From Yersinia massiliensis (GTDB lineage: Bacteria; Pseudomonadota; Gammaproteobacteria; Enterobacterales; Enterobacteriaceae): a DNA stretch of 64,000 nt. This document shows positions 40,405-49,919 of the stretch, piece by piece (position 1 is the stretch's first letter; each line of letters starts with the position of its first letter). The notes beneath the pieces were generated by a model that had not been told where the DNA came from, searched no databases, and worked only from the letters and a program-made list of their open reading frames with translations. Location: positions 2,046,001 to 2,110,000 of the forward strand of contig NZ_CP028487.1 in the NCBI RefSeq assembly GCF_003048255.1. The letters are read 5' to 3'. Made by a program: the position numbers and the translations under genes.

Positions 40405-41775
40405 TCAAAACAGTAGGAAATTTGCCAACATCATAGTGAGAATACCTCCTATAGCCGGAATTAATGTTCGTCTCACTATCATAAACGGGGAACATTCACC
40501 TGCTTTGCTGACAGCAATGATGATACCCGCAACCGGAGAGATTGAGCGGCCCATACCCGCCATTAATTGCATAGGAAGAATCATGGTAACAGCTTCTTGA
40601 CCGAATTTACTTGCGATTGATGGAGCCATTCCCGAGAAGGAGAAAAAGGCAGCGACACCAGAACCGGTCAATACCGCCGTGACGCCGACCAGTAACGTCA
40701 TCAGAATCGTCATACTGTCAAAACCAAATCCTGCGTTTTGCACTGATACCAGTAAATAGTCGATAGCACCAATTTTTTGCATTCCTTGAGCATAGATGTC
40801 AGCACAAACCAGTAAGGAGACAATACTGGTAAACATGCTTCCCATTCCTTTGAAGAAGACTTGCACCCCTTTACAACATTCTCGGAAATCACGTTTTACT
40901 AAAAGATCGCAGATAAACGCCGTCAATGTACCGATGATCATTGCGGTGACCACATCTATTTTGATGCTATCAATAAATAGCGGGCTGAATATTAATACCA
41001 GTGCAACTGGAAATATAGGTAACAACGCGTAGAAAGTTGGTATACGAATTTCGTCTTTACTTTCGTTACTGATCGACTCTTGAATGACGACTGTGTGACC
41101 ATCCTTTTTATCGTAATATTTAGCGGTAAAGAAAACCAATACGGAGACCACCAACATCACAGCAATTGCCACTGGCATTTGGTAATGGACAAAATAGATT
41201 GCGGTTTCCATTCCTGCATGTTTAGCCGCGAGGTTAGCAGTCCCCACAGCAGGGCCAAGGTCCATGAATGCACAAAGTCCAATCATTGATGCTGCTGCGG
41301 CTTTACTCACACCAAGACGAACCAACACTGGGAAAAAAGTGACCAGCAGCAACATCGCTAATCCAGCGGCGCTAGAAATCGCAACATGTAACAACTGTGC
41401 ACAAATATAACCAATGGCTAAAATAAGATAGGGTGCTTTGATGAGCTGGAGAGGGCGAATACATGCGTTAACCATAGCATTTGACGCTTTAATATGGTCC
41501 ATATAACTTGCGAAACCGCCCGCCGCCATAATGATCAAGCCGATGCCTGCTACCTGAGTAGATAGCGAGTTTTTAGCAAAAGCGAAGATATCGACCCAAA
41601 CTGAACCCGTTGATTTTGCTTTATCATATAAGATGCTGTTCTCTGGATAAAAAATAGCAGTGATAGTCAGTAAAGAAATACCGGCTAGCAGCAATACTGT
41701 TTGAGGTTGGTAGTTTTTGATAATTAACCATGCAGCAATGATAGTTATCACTATTGCGATTATAAATGCAATCAT
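40405..41775 (-). CDS. DcuC-family C4-dicarboxylate carrier
   Basis: The start at ATG 41775 has AAGGG eight bases upstream; a longer frame from 41889 has no ribosome site. The 456-residue product has 12 or so hydrophobic segments and conserved DcuC patterns: GGFASYMDHI (about 89-98), HVAISSAAGLAMLL (about 132-145), GSGVAAFFSFSGMAP and MQLMAGMGRSISPVAG near the C-terminus. DcuC proteins move fumarate, succinate or related acids. It is divergent from the RpiR regulator. The substrate may be a C4-dicarboxylate or a related acid handled by the lyase at 43030. Confidence 0.85.
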   Translation of the reverse strand: MIAFIIAIVITIIAAWLIIKNYQPQTVLLLAGISLLTITAIFYPENSILYDKAKSTGSVWVDIFAFAKNSLSTQVAGIGLIIMAAGGFASYMDHIKASNAMVNACIRPLQLIKAPYLILAIGYICAQLLHVAISSAAGLAMLLLVTFFPVLVRLGVSKAAAASMIGLCAFMDLGPAVGTANLAAKHAGMETAIYFVHYQMPVAIAVMLVVSVLVFFTAKYYDKKDGHTVVIQESISNESKDEIRIPTFYALLPIFPVALVLIFSPLFIDSIKIDVVTAMIIGTLTAFICDLLVKRDFRECCKGVQVFFKGMGSMFTSIVSLLVCADIYAQGMQKIGAIDYLLVSVQNAGFGFDSMTILMTLLVGVTAVLTGSGVAAFFSFSGMAPSIASKFGQEAVTMILPMQLMAGMGRSISPVAGIIIAVSKAGECSPFMIVRRTLIPAIGGILTMMLANFLLF

Positions 41776-42092
41776 GAGATTAGCCCTTTTATTTATTTTA
41801 TTCGGGTGAAAAAACACGGTTAAATAAAACGTTACAGATAGCTCCCAAGTGAGTTGAACAATCTGATTGTTCGTCTGCAATGCAGTCATAGTAGAAGTAA
41901 GGAATCACTGAAAGAATGAGAAAATAGTTTTCTCACCGTAAATTGTGCGCAGTGTCTCATTGTTTAAAATTTTCAGTTACATCAATTAATATTATCATTG
42001 TAGCAGTGCATTGCTTGATCGTTAGCAAAGCATTATGCAGAGAATATATTTATTATTTGAGTCAGAGAGTTCAGTGTTAAAAGGAGTGACTA
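41776..42092. promoter_or_regulatory. divergent control region between DcuC-like and RpiR genes
   Basis: 317 AT-rich bases should contain promoters for both genes and the RpiR operator. I could not identify a defined operator by eye. Confidence 0.4.
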
Positions 42093-42980
42093 ATGAAAAT
42101 TAATAATTTATTGACACTTGATAAATATATTTCACAAACTACACAATTAGGTTCATTAACAGACTCTGAATGCCGTTTAGATGCATATATACAGGTTCAT
42201 TTCAATGAGTTGCCCTTTCATGGCATTATTGACCTTGCACGTAATGCGATGGTAAGCAAAGCTACTGTTGGGCGCTTTTTAAACAAGTTGGGTTTTACCG
42301 GTTATTCGGCTTTTAGACGCGAATTGGAGGAGGCATTATCACAACAGAAGTTGGTACCACCATTTGAGTTGGTATCGCGGACTCACGAAAAGGCTAAAAT
42401 TACTACGGCAGAAATTGTTTCTGAATTTAATAAAAATGTGACGATGTTATTTGATAGTTTCAAAAATAATATCGATATTGACAGTTTGGATAAATTTATC
42501 AGCCTTATTCTAGATACAGATAGACATCTCTATGTTATTGGCCCTTCTTCATCTCATGCGATGGCTAAACACTTCACTACTTTGGTTAAATATTTTAGAG
42601 ACAGTGTGACACTTCTCTCAGTGGATGTTGGCGATTTACCTAAAGATTTACTGAATTTATCCAGTAAAGATGTTCTGATCACTTTTTCCTATTACCGATT
42701 TAATCGAGTCGTCATTCGAGTGACAGAGTGGTTCCGTAGAAAGGATGCAGTCGTGGTATTGATAACCAACTCTGAATCGAATCCCTACGGCAAATTTTGT
42801 AACCTACAGTTTGTATTACCAAGTGATGTTCAATCAGTGTTTAAAAGCAGAATAATTAGCTTCTTTTTTATAGAATTAGTTCTGCATCTGGCCTATGAAA
42901 AAGGCGAAGGAGAAGGGAATTTTGAGCAATTGGAAGAGCTATTTGTATTTTTTGAATTGTTCTCGCCACTACCGAAATAA
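42093..42980 (+). CDS. RpiR-family transcriptional regulator (HTH_6 plus SIS domain)
   Basis: This 295-residue protein has an N-terminal RpiR helix-turn-helix (about 1-80; AMVSKATVGRFLNKLGFTGYSAFR) and a C-terminal SIS domain (about 125-265; LYVIGPSSSHAMAK and DVLITFSYYRFN). SIS domains usually bind phosphosugars, so an effector of this type would be the default expectation, although the surrounding genes suggest organic acids. AAGGAG precedes the start. Being divergent from the carrier and convergent with the lyase, it probably regulates this gene group. Confidence 0.88.
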   Translation: MKINNLLTLDKYISQTTQLGSLTDSECRLDAYIQVHFNELPFHGIIDLARNAMVSKATVGRFLNKLGFTGYSAFRRELEEALSQQKLVPPFELVSRTHEKAKITTAEIVSEFNKNVTMLFDSFKNNIDIDSLDKFISLILDTDRHLYVIGPSSSHAMAKHFTTLVKYFRDSVTLLSVDVGDLPKDLLNLSSKDVLITFSYYRFNRVVIRVTEWFRRKDAVVVLITNSESNPYGKFCNLQFVLPSDVQSVFKSRIISFFFIELVLHLAYEKGEGEGNFEQLEELFVFFELFSPLPK

Positions 42981-43029
42981 GTGGACTAAACACCCCCAAG
43001 CGATGCTTAGGGGAGACTTATCCTTTCGA

Positions 43030-44406
43030 TCAGATAGATACCTTATTGAATTTATCTGTGGAATCAAAGAACGCCACAGTTTCATCCACTAATGTATCGT
43101 TACACCCTAGATAAGATGAGGGGTCGCAAGCTGTAATAAGTTCTTCTTCACTTAGGAACTCACGAATCTGAGTATTATTTAACACTAACTGCTCTAAGTT
43201 TTGGGTTCCATCAGCCGTATTTAATAATTTTTTCATTATATGATAACCCTGATCTCGACCAATTTTGTCAGCCAGTTTCATTGATACTGATTCTGACATG
43301 ATAAAATATTTAGAGGTGTTGAAGTTGTCATTCATTCGTTCTTTATCAACGACTAAATGATTGATAAGACGGCTGGCGCGATCGAGACTGGTGGAGAGAC
43401 TTAACGCTGATTCAGGCAGTAGTGTCCAGTTGAGTACACGCATTGATGCTGCACGTACATCCTGTTGGTCGAGCAGATTGGTTGCACCAGAGGCATACAT
43501 CCAACCCATACGGGATAGTGTTTGAATCATATTGCTGGCACGAGGATTCGTTTTGTGCGGCATAGTACTGGAACCGCCGCCGCCTTCTCCTTCCCTAAGT
43601 TCGCCCAAGGATGGCCTTCCCATGGTTTCGACATCATTCGCTATCCGACAAAGAGTACCGTGTACTAAAGCAAAAAACTGAATGACTTGTACTACATTAT
43701 CCTGACTGGCATTCATCATCCCAATAGGAGCTGATAAGCCTAATGCTTTCATTAGGTTATTTCTAGTTTCTATGCCGTTATGACCAACGGAAGCGAGGTT
43801 ACCGACTGCGCCACCAAATAAGCCTGTGATAGCTGTGGGATAGAGATTATCAAGACGATGAATATGCCGAGTCAGCTCACTTAAATAACTACTAACCTGT
43901 AATCCCCACGTTGTTGCCGATGCATCTACAGAATTGGTTCTGGCAACCATGACGGTGGCTTTATGAGCAAGAGCCATTGCTTTAAGATGTTCACCCAACT
44001 CAATCAGTTGGCCTCGCACTAACAGCAACGTCTGTTTTATCCTCATGGCCAGCGCAGAATCTAATAAATCCTGAGTAGTACAGCCCCAATGTAAATATTT
44101 TTTAACCAATGGTGTACCTGCATCGGTTATTTGGTCGACTAATGGTTTTATAGCCATTCCAACTGAACGTGTTTCTGTTGCTAGACGTTGCCAATCAATG
44201 TCTAACGATTGACAAGTTGTGACAATTTCTTTTGCGGCCTGAGCTGGGATGATATCTAATTCAGCCTGTACGGAGGCTACTGCCATTTCAAACTCCAACC
44301 AGCAGCGAATCAAATTTTCATCGGACCATACTTTTTTCATTTCAGGGTGAGTAAACAAGGATGAATACAGTTCTGAATCAAATACCGAACTAAGATTACC
44401 CCGCAT
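43030..44406 (-). CDS. fumarase/aspartase-superfamily lyase (PurB/PcaB-like) with altered catalytic motif
   Basis: The start at ATG 44406 has TGGAG upstream; a TTG four codons earlier is the alternative. The 458-residue protein shows two of three superfamily regions: HWGCTTQD (about 106-113) and the signature loop GSSTMPHKTNP (about 278-288) with the catalytic Ser and Lys. In the second region, where PurB/PcaB enzymes have RTH-x-Q, it reads ARTNSVDAS (about 155-163), so the usual His and Gln are missing. It should release fumarate or a related acid from a substituted substrate, or it has another activity. The neighbouring DcuC carrier fits C4-acid handling. Confidence 0.8.
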   Translation of the reverse strand: MRGNLSSVFDSELYSSLFTHPEMKKVWSDENLIRCWLEFEMAVASVQAELDIIPAQAAKEIVTTCQSLDIDWQRLATETRSVGMAIKPLVDQITDAGTPLVKKYLHWGCTTQDLLDSALAMRIKQTLLLVRGQLIELGEHLKAMALAHKATVMVARTNSVDASATTWGLQVSSYLSELTRHIHRLDNLYPTAITGLFGGAVGNLASVGHNGIETRNNLMKALGLSAPIGMMNASQDNVVQVIQFFALVHGTLCRIANDVETMGRPSLGELREGEGGGGSSTMPHKTNPRASNMIQTLSRMGWMYASGATNLLDQQDVRAASMRVLNWTLLPESALSLSTSLDRASRLINHLVVDKERMNDNFNTSKYFIMSESVSMKLADKIGRDQGYHIMKKLLNTADGTQNLEQLVLNNTQIREFLSEEELITACDPSSYLGCNDTLVDETVAFFDSTDKFNKVSI

Positions 44407-44849
44407 TATGGACTCCAAAATAAGTAGATAAGCGATATCAGTGAGTTATTTCTATTTATATCCTTATTGATAGTGGGAATTCTGGTCTAATTTTCTCAAT
44501 ATAAAAATGAGAATATGCATTTCCCTTATGTGAACACTGCTTAATGGTTGGAAATGTGACAAGCTTAACATAAAGCACCTACTTCAATATTTTCAACTGC
44601 TCGATGAATACTAATTACTTAATTTTTATTTATTGGTTATTCTTTTAATTGGATAGGTTCCTATTGGAAATCTAATTGGGTTTTGTGTTTTTGCGCATAT
44701 TGTCACATTTTAAAATGAGAAATTATTATTCCCATATCTCGTTTTACGTAATGCTATTAACAATGCCTGCGATAAAAGTATTTTTATCAACTTATCAGTT
44801 GAGATTTTTTAACTGGGGTGATTTATACGCTTTTAATTATAGGTAAATT
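44407..44849. promoter_or_regulatory. divergent control region between lyase and porin genes
   Basis: 443 bases, very AT-rich, with no open frame of note. It should contain the lyase promoter (leftward) and the porin promoter (rightward). I see no defined operator. Confidence 0.4.
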
Positions 44850-45896
44850 ATGAAAACTAAAACAATACCGATTATTATTTTAACTTGTATGAGTTCATCA
44901 GCATTAGCGATGAATGTATATAAAGATGATAAAACAACTCTGGATATTTATGGTCGTTTAGAATATCAGTTTGCGCATGGAGACTCCTCATTTGCTGGGG
45001 ATGATGTCCGCAATCAGTTAGGTGGGCGTCTAGGGATTTACGTCACCCGAGACCTTTCATTACTTGAAGATACTAAAATCATTGGTCGTCTAGAATGGCA
45101 ACTGCGTACCGAGAAAAATGATAATAAAACAAAAGATAGAGATCTAGATGCCCGCTATGCGTGGCTCGGTATATCCCATGCTCGCTATGGTGACTTAATT
45201 GGTGGTCGTACTCAAAATCCTTTATACCAGGTAATGAGAATGACTGATAAATATAAGAATTTCACGCCAAATGTTTATAACTATGGTATCAGCTCAATTG
45301 ACACATCATATCAATATAACCGTCAGGATGGCACTCTCCAGTGGAATGGCCAATTTGACGGACATCAGATTCAAATTGCCTATGTTGCTGGTAATGCTAA
45401 CAGTGACAATGAAGGGCTTGATAATGGAGTGATGCTAAGCTATCGGAAAATGCTCAAGTGGGGTGATTTTAAAATCACCCCAGCCCTTGCTGCCAGCGAG
45501 TTTAAACGTAAAGATAATCCGCAAAAAATACCCACCGATGGGCGCAAGAAACATCAGCAGATAATGGGTGGGGTGCAGCTTGATTACAATGCGATGTCAC
45601 TTGCGGTAACCGCGGGAAAAATATCCATTGAACGCGACAACAAACCTGACAATGATTATATCAGCTTTGATTCAGTAGCTTCATATCAGTTTAATCATAT
45701 TAAAATTTTAGGAGGATATAGTTTCCTAGATGAAGATGGAAAGGATATATATGAAAAAGAGGGATGGCGGGCTGAAGCCCAATTAACGGTAGCCAAAAAT
45801 GCATATCTATCGCTAACCTATGACAAAGTACTGGCGAACAATAACCTGAAAATTAACGATGATGCGATTGTTCTTGGGTTACGGTACGACTTCTGA
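44850..45896 (+). CDS. general porin of the OmpC/Gram-negative porin superfamily
   Basis: This 348-residue protein has a signal peptide (about 1-20, ending SSALA-M) and a beta-barrel sequence with alternating hydrophobics. It has the porin opening DIYGRLEYQFAHG, a YAWLGISHARYGDLIGGRT strand pair (about 110-128) and a terminal Phe (GLRYDF). It is likely a 16-stranded trimeric porin. It is followed 11 bases later by the secreted SGNH hydrolase, so the two form an operon. Within the cluster it probably admits the substrate through the outer membrane. Confidence 0.88.
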   Translation: MKTKTIPIIILTCMSSSALAMNVYKDDKTTLDIYGRLEYQFAHGDSSFAGDDVRNQLGGRLGIYVTRDLSLLEDTKIIGRLEWQLRTEKNDNKTKDRDLDARYAWLGISHARYGDLIGGRTQNPLYQVMRMTDKYKNFTPNVYNYGISSIDTSYQYNRQDGTLQWNGQFDGHQIQIAYVAGNANSDNEGLDNGVMLSYRKMLKWGDFKITPALAASEFKRKDNPQKIPTDGRKKHQQIMGGVQLDYNAMSLAVTAGKISIERDNKPDNDYISFDSVASYQFNHIKILGGYSFLDEDGKDIYEKEGWRAEAQLTVAKNAYLSLTYDKVLANNNLKINDDAIVLGLRYDF

Positions 45897-45907
45897 GGAT
45901 AAAGAAA

Positions 45908-46681
45908 ATGAATAAATTAATAATGTTATTCGCGTGCAGCTTAATCACAATAGCGAGTGCTCAGGCTGACTCTATTATAGCATCTGCGCCACAAGCCAAA
46001 TTAGAGGGTGAAAGGAAGACATTTGCGCTCTATGGCAATTCATACATGCACTACAACAACCATGTGAATACCCGGCTTCGAGACCTAAGCCGTTCGTTGC
46101 TACCCGATAAAGCTAAAGGGTATATGTTTCGGGGTATCACTATTTCTAGCGGCCAATTAGGCTGGCATATTCCCAACCTGAGTTTCCAAAATTCTCTTCA
46201 AAAATGGGATGTGGTTATTTTGCAGGGTAACTCTATGGAACCCATTTCGGCCAAAGCAGATGTGCGACAATACTTCGTTGATTCTGCAAGTTTAATGGCA
46301 GATACCGCACATAAAGCGGGCTCTAAAGTTGTGTATTTTATGACTTGGGCAAATAAAGATAAAAAAGAACAAACTGATAAATTGGCCAAAGCCTATATTG
46401 ATATAGCCAGTAAAACAGGTGGGTATATTGCACCTGTTGGTTTAGCCTTTAGTCGTTCGATCGAAACTCATCCAGAAATAGAGTTATATCATAGTGATGG
46501 CAGTCATCCTTCATTAGCAGGGACTTATCTGGCATCTTGCGTACTGTTTGCGACCATTTATGATCAATCACCCGTTGGTGGTGGATTACCGGTAGATAGC
46601 AATATGGCAGAAGAAACCGCGCGTGTTTTACAGCAGATAGCTTGGGAGACCGTAACCTTGTTCCGTCAACAAGGAAAATAG
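45908..46681 (+). CDS. periplasmic/secreted SGNH (GDSL-like) hydrolase
   Basis: This 257-residue protein has a signal peptide (about 1-20, ASAQA-D). It has SGNH-hydrolase features: YGNSYM with Ser45 as candidate nucleophile, Gly82 in ISSGQLGWH, Asn108 in LQGNS, and Asp197-His200 in SDGSHPS as the rest of the catalytic set. It should hydrolyse an ester, for example removing an acetyl or acyl group from an incoming compound. AGGA lies before the start, and it is coupled to the porin gene. It is similar in principle to esterases paired with uptake porins in other scavenging systems. Confidence 0.82.
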   Translation: MNKLIMLFACSLITIASAQADSIIASAPQAKLEGERKTFALYGNSYMHYNNHVNTRLRDLSRSLLPDKAKGYMFRGITISSGQLGWHIPNLSFQNSLQKWDVVILQGNSMEPISAKADVRQYFVDSASLMADTAHKAGSKVVYFMTWANKDKKEQTDKLAKAYIDIASKTGGYIAPVGLAFSRSIETHPEIELYHSDGSHPSLAGTYLASCVLFATIYDQSPVGGGLPVDSNMAEETARVLQQIAWETVTLFRQQGK

Positions 46682-47269
46682 TTCTAATAACCCAACGTTT
46701 TTTGAATTCATCCCCCTTATGAATGTCAGTTAAGGGGGATTTTTACGCTTAAGTCTCATTGCATATTTTAGTCCAATATTATGTTCTCTCGTATAAGGAC
46801 TATTCTTGCTTTTTTAGATGCCACTTATAACATACCTGCTACATTTCTTTAATTATGGCTTAATAAGATTAAATGTTAGGCAAACTTTTAAAATTTAAGG
46901 TCACGTTACTGAGCAACACCGGTATAGTTGATGTTCTTGTATTCGTCACGAGATCTAGTATAGAGAATGTGTTTTTTTCTAGTGATAATCACTGCAAAAA
47001 ATTGAGTTATCTAGTAGTGATTGCCTGTAACTCAGTAAAAAAAAGAGAGTTATTTTTATTGGGTCGACAAAGGACTTGAGTTGTACAAAAATTATCAATA
47101 AGTTGATTAGGCACACTATGTCATATGGATTGCAGAGGCGATGACATCTCACACTAAAATATTCTTTGTTTTCTATTTATTCTTCATTAATATTCAACCG
47201 GTCAATTAAGCAGTGTTTTATACAATCTGTATAATTTTTTATTTCTCTATTAACGCAGAGGATTGTTCA
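46682..47269. other. intergenic region between SGNH hydrolase and glycosyltransferase
   Basis: It contains a good terminator at 46710-46745. The rest is AT-rich, with only an unsupported 68-codon frame (46873-47079). Promoter elements for the LPS genes presumably lie at its right end. Confidence 0.5.
46710..46745 (+). terminator. terminator of the porin-hydrolase operon
   Basis: ATCCCCCTTAT and TTAAGGGGGAT pair around a 9-base loop and are followed by TTTT. Confidence 0.75.
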
Positions 47270-48130
47270 ATGGAGAGGGATCTAGGAATAGTTAAAGCTC
47301 GGCATTCTTTAGATAAGCAGCATATCAAGCTAACGTATGTCACTCATTTCTATTGTAATCAAGGGAATATGGGGTCTGTTGAGTCATTGTTGAATGAGTA
47401 TGAGTCTTATCCAGATGATATTAAAGATGCCGTAGAGTTCGTCATTGTGGATGATTGTTCACCTTTAGACTACGACATCAAAGATTATGACCTCAATTTT
47501 ACATGGCTTAGGATAACAAGTGATATTCAATGGAACCAAGCGGGTGCCAGAAATCTGGGTGTTTTGTATGCTAAATCAGACAAAATTATTATCACCGATT
47601 TAGATTGCTTACTACCTGAAGATACTATGCGCTATCTGGTTAATGCACGTAATCCGAGGAGATCTTTGTTCCGTATCTACCGGACTGATGATGCAACCGG
47701 TAAAGCTTATCGCGGCCATCCTAATTTGTTCTTTATGTCCAGAGCTCGGTTTTTTAGGCTGTACGGATACGATGAGGAGTTTGCGGGGCATTATGGGTCC
47801 GAAGACTACCGATTTGTGAAGTTCCATAAAGACCACGGTACAACACCGCGATACTTGCCAAAAAAATACCGTTGTATTGAACGTAATGTCGATAGGAAGA
47901 ATAGCTATCACTCACTGACTCGTGATTTGACGCATAATGCGCCAATTGATGATCGTAAAAAAAATGAAATAGCACGATTTGGTGCTGAACATGGCCACAG
48001 CAGAATCTTTCTTAACTTTAATTGGGAAATCAAAAAAGTACATTCCCGCCGGTTGAGCATACCTGAACGGAAGATATGGTGGCGGCCACTATGGTGGTTC
48101 CGTTATCTATTTAGATCACTGGCGGCATAG
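47270..48130 (+). CDS. glycosyltransferase, GT-A type (LPS/O-antigen related)
   Basis: The start at ATG 47270 has AGAGGA upstream; the earlier in-frame start at 47213 is unsupported. The 286-residue product has a nucleotide-sugar fold of family 2-like transferases: VEFVIVDDCSPLDY (about 60-73), AGARNLGVLYAKSDKIIITDLDCLLP with a DxD-type Asp-Leu-Asp (about 93-118) and GYDEEFAGHYGSEDYRF, a loop common in such enzymes. A basic amphipathic C-terminus may attach to the inner membrane. Since O-antigen ligase is the next gene, it most likely adds a sugar to the LPS core or O-unit. Confidence 0.8.
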   Translation: MERDLGIVKARHSLDKQHIKLTYVTHFYCNQGNMGSVESLLNEYESYPDDIKDAVEFVIVDDCSPLDYDIKDYDLNFTWLRITSDIQWNQAGARNLGVLYAKSDKIIITDLDCLLPEDTMRYLVNARNPRRSLFRIYRTDDATGKAYRGHPNLFFMSRARFFRLYGYDEEFAGHYGSEDYRFVKFHKDHGTTPRYLPKKYRCIERNVDRKNSYHSLTRDLTHNAPIDDRKKNEIARFGAEHGHSRIFLNFNWEIKKVHSRRLSIPERKIWWRPLWWFRYLFRSLAA

Positions 48131-48216
48131 TTTTAATTGTCGGCTATTTCGGTGGGATTCTCGATGAGAATATATTGTATGTTCCCCGCAGGCTATTAAT
48201 CTTCAGTGAGTAATTT

Positions 48217-49449
48217 ATGAATTCAGTTGCCTCAAGACCCGGTTTACCCACGATGCATCGTTATGTTGCTGGCTTGTCGTGTACCACCGCATTTTTGCTC
48301 GGTATTGGGTTACCGACGTCGAATTTCATCATGAATCTCTCTTTGGTGCTGGCGCTCATCTGCGTACTGCTTAATCGTGATACGCGTTATGTGAAAACAT
48401 TAGCGAAAAATCCGTTGATATGGTTGCCTGCGATAACCTTTCTACTACTCGCGATATCTCTGCTCTGGCATCATAATTTGTACGGTAATGTGATGGTGAG
48501 TAAGTATCTTAAATTATTATATATTTTTCCATTGGCACTGTTTTTTTTACTTTCTCGCTCACTGGTCAGTTCTTTTGTTAAAGGATTCTTACTGGCAAAT
48601 GCCGTTATTCTCGCGGCAAGCCTATGGGTAGGGTTTCTTCATCTGCCGCTAGGTGAAATAAACCCACTGAATCCTCATGTGTTTAAGTTGCAAATCACCC
48701 ATAATTTCTTTATGGCCTTAGCGGCAGTGATGTGGCTTTCTCTCGCATTTAAGCATCAAGGAATCAAGCGCGGCTGTTACGGCCTTCTGGTTGTACTGGC
48801 TATCTATAATATCGTGTTTATGGTGCAAGGTAGAACGGGTTATGTGGCGCTGGCAGCGGCTTTTAGTGTGTGGGGGATATTGTCACTATCAGTCCGTCAG
48901 CGTTTAGGGATGGTGGTTTGTGTACTGATAATTGGTGCCATTATTGTCTTTGTCCCAAACCGAGCCGTTGAGCGGGTGGAACGCGGGATGGCAGAGGTTA
49001 AAGTTTGTTTAACTGCCTCGCAGGGTAATGCCGATGTTTCGTGCGATAGCTCAATGGGACTACGGACTCAATTTATCATTGAATCAGTGAAACTCATTAA
49101 GGAAGCACCCTTATTGGGGCATGGGGCGGGGGGCTTTGGGTTCACGAACCCACAAATTGGCTATAGCATCAATCCGCATAATGAATATCTGATGCAAACT
49201 GTTCAATTAGGTGTTGTGGGGCTTGCGCTATTCTTGGGATGGATGTGGTGCTATTTCCGCGCTGCTTGGCGTTTACCTCAAGAAACGAGAAGCATATTTA
49301 TCGCCTTGCTTGCCAGCTATTTGATCAGCCATCTGTTTAATTCATTTTTACTCGATTCTTCAGAAGGGCACCTATTCGTCATTCTGACGGCAATCTTATG
49401 CAACTATTCAGTGTTATCACGACAAAGTGAAGCAATAAAAGAAGAGTGA
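48217..49449 (+). CDS. waaL: O-antigen ligase family protein (WaaL-like)
   Basis: This 410-residue inner-membrane protein has 10 to 12 helices. A large periplasmic loop (about 250-330) holds the Wzy_C/ligase motif around LGHGAGGFGFTN and the conserved His of INPHNEYL (about 325). It joins completed O-antigen from its lipid carrier to the lipid A-core, or polymerises O-units if it is Wzy instead. Neighbouring a sugar transferase favours ligase. The gene symbol is by family. Confidence 0.78.
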   Translation: MNSVASRPGLPTMHRYVAGLSCTTAFLLGIGLPTSNFIMNLSLVLALICVLLNRDTRYVKTLAKNPLIWLPAITFLLLAISLLWHHNLYGNVMVSKYLKLLYIFPLALFFLLSRSLVSSFVKGFLLANAVILAASLWVGFLHLPLGEINPLNPHVFKLQITHNFFMALAAVMWLSLAFKHQGIKRGCYGLLVVLAIYNIVFMVQGRTGYVALAAAFSVWGILSLSVRQRLGMVVCVLIIGAIIVFVPNRAVERVERGMAEVKVCLTASQGNADVSCDSSMGLRTQFIIESVKLIKEAPLLGHGAGGFGFTNPQIGYSINPHNEYLMQTVQLGVVGLALFLGWMWCYFRAAWRLPQETRSIFIALLASYLISHLFNSFLLDSSEGHLFVILTAILCNYSVLSRQSEAIKEE

Positions 49450-49462
49450 CAAACAATAAAAA

Positions 49463-49486
49463 GCCCTCAATTCTGAGGGCTAAACA
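49463..49486 (-). terminator. terminator between waaL and the minus-strand gene
   Basis: GCCCTCA-GAAT-TGAGGGC followed on the minus strand by TTTTTATTG; it serves the 49487 gene and may stop both convergent transcripts. Confidence 0.65.
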
Positions 49487-49747
49487 TTAGCGGTTGGCTT
49501 TATCATCCGCCTCATCGATTAAACCATTGGCTATCTTGCTAGCCTCAAGATAACGAGAAGTGCCTAAAATTTCGTTAAGTGTGTCCCGCACACTGGATAG
49601 AAATTGATCGTTATCGGACTCATTCGCGCATTCAACCATTAGTGCGACAAGCAAAGCTTCATGGGCGATCAGATGATCTTCACCAGGTAAGTTTGCATCG
49701 GATTCACCTTGCTGAGCGCGAACAGATGTTTGATTAAGTGATGACAT
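49487..49747 (-). CDS. hypothetical acidic protein (86 aa)
   Basis: A soluble, acidic, helix-rich protein with two Cys-free helical regions and a pattern of Leu/Ala spacing; the AAGGAG ribosome site and terminator are good, so the gene is likely real. I do not recognise a family. It is convergent with waaL and lies upstream of the chemoreceptor on the same strand. Confidence 0.65.
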   Translation of the reverse strand: MSSLNQTSVRAQQGESDANLPGEDHLIAHEALLVALMVECANESDNDQFLSSVRDTLNEILGTSRYLEASKIANGLIDEADDKANR

Positions 49748-49919
49748 AAAACTCCTTATTTAATAATTGAATAACCACCTATTACTATAGCGACGTTTGT
49801 ATTTATTGCTATGACAGATGAGATTTCTGCCATAGCAGCCATAACAAATCATGTGGTGGCTATGCTTAATCCTTTATTTTATCGATGTTATTTTAGCTTC
49901 ATATCACCAACGTACGCGG

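Noticed and set aside
46873..47079. 68-codon open frame between the SGNH hydrolase and the glycosyltransferase
   Set aside because: No ribosome site, no recognisable motif, AT-rich random-looking composition; probably chance.
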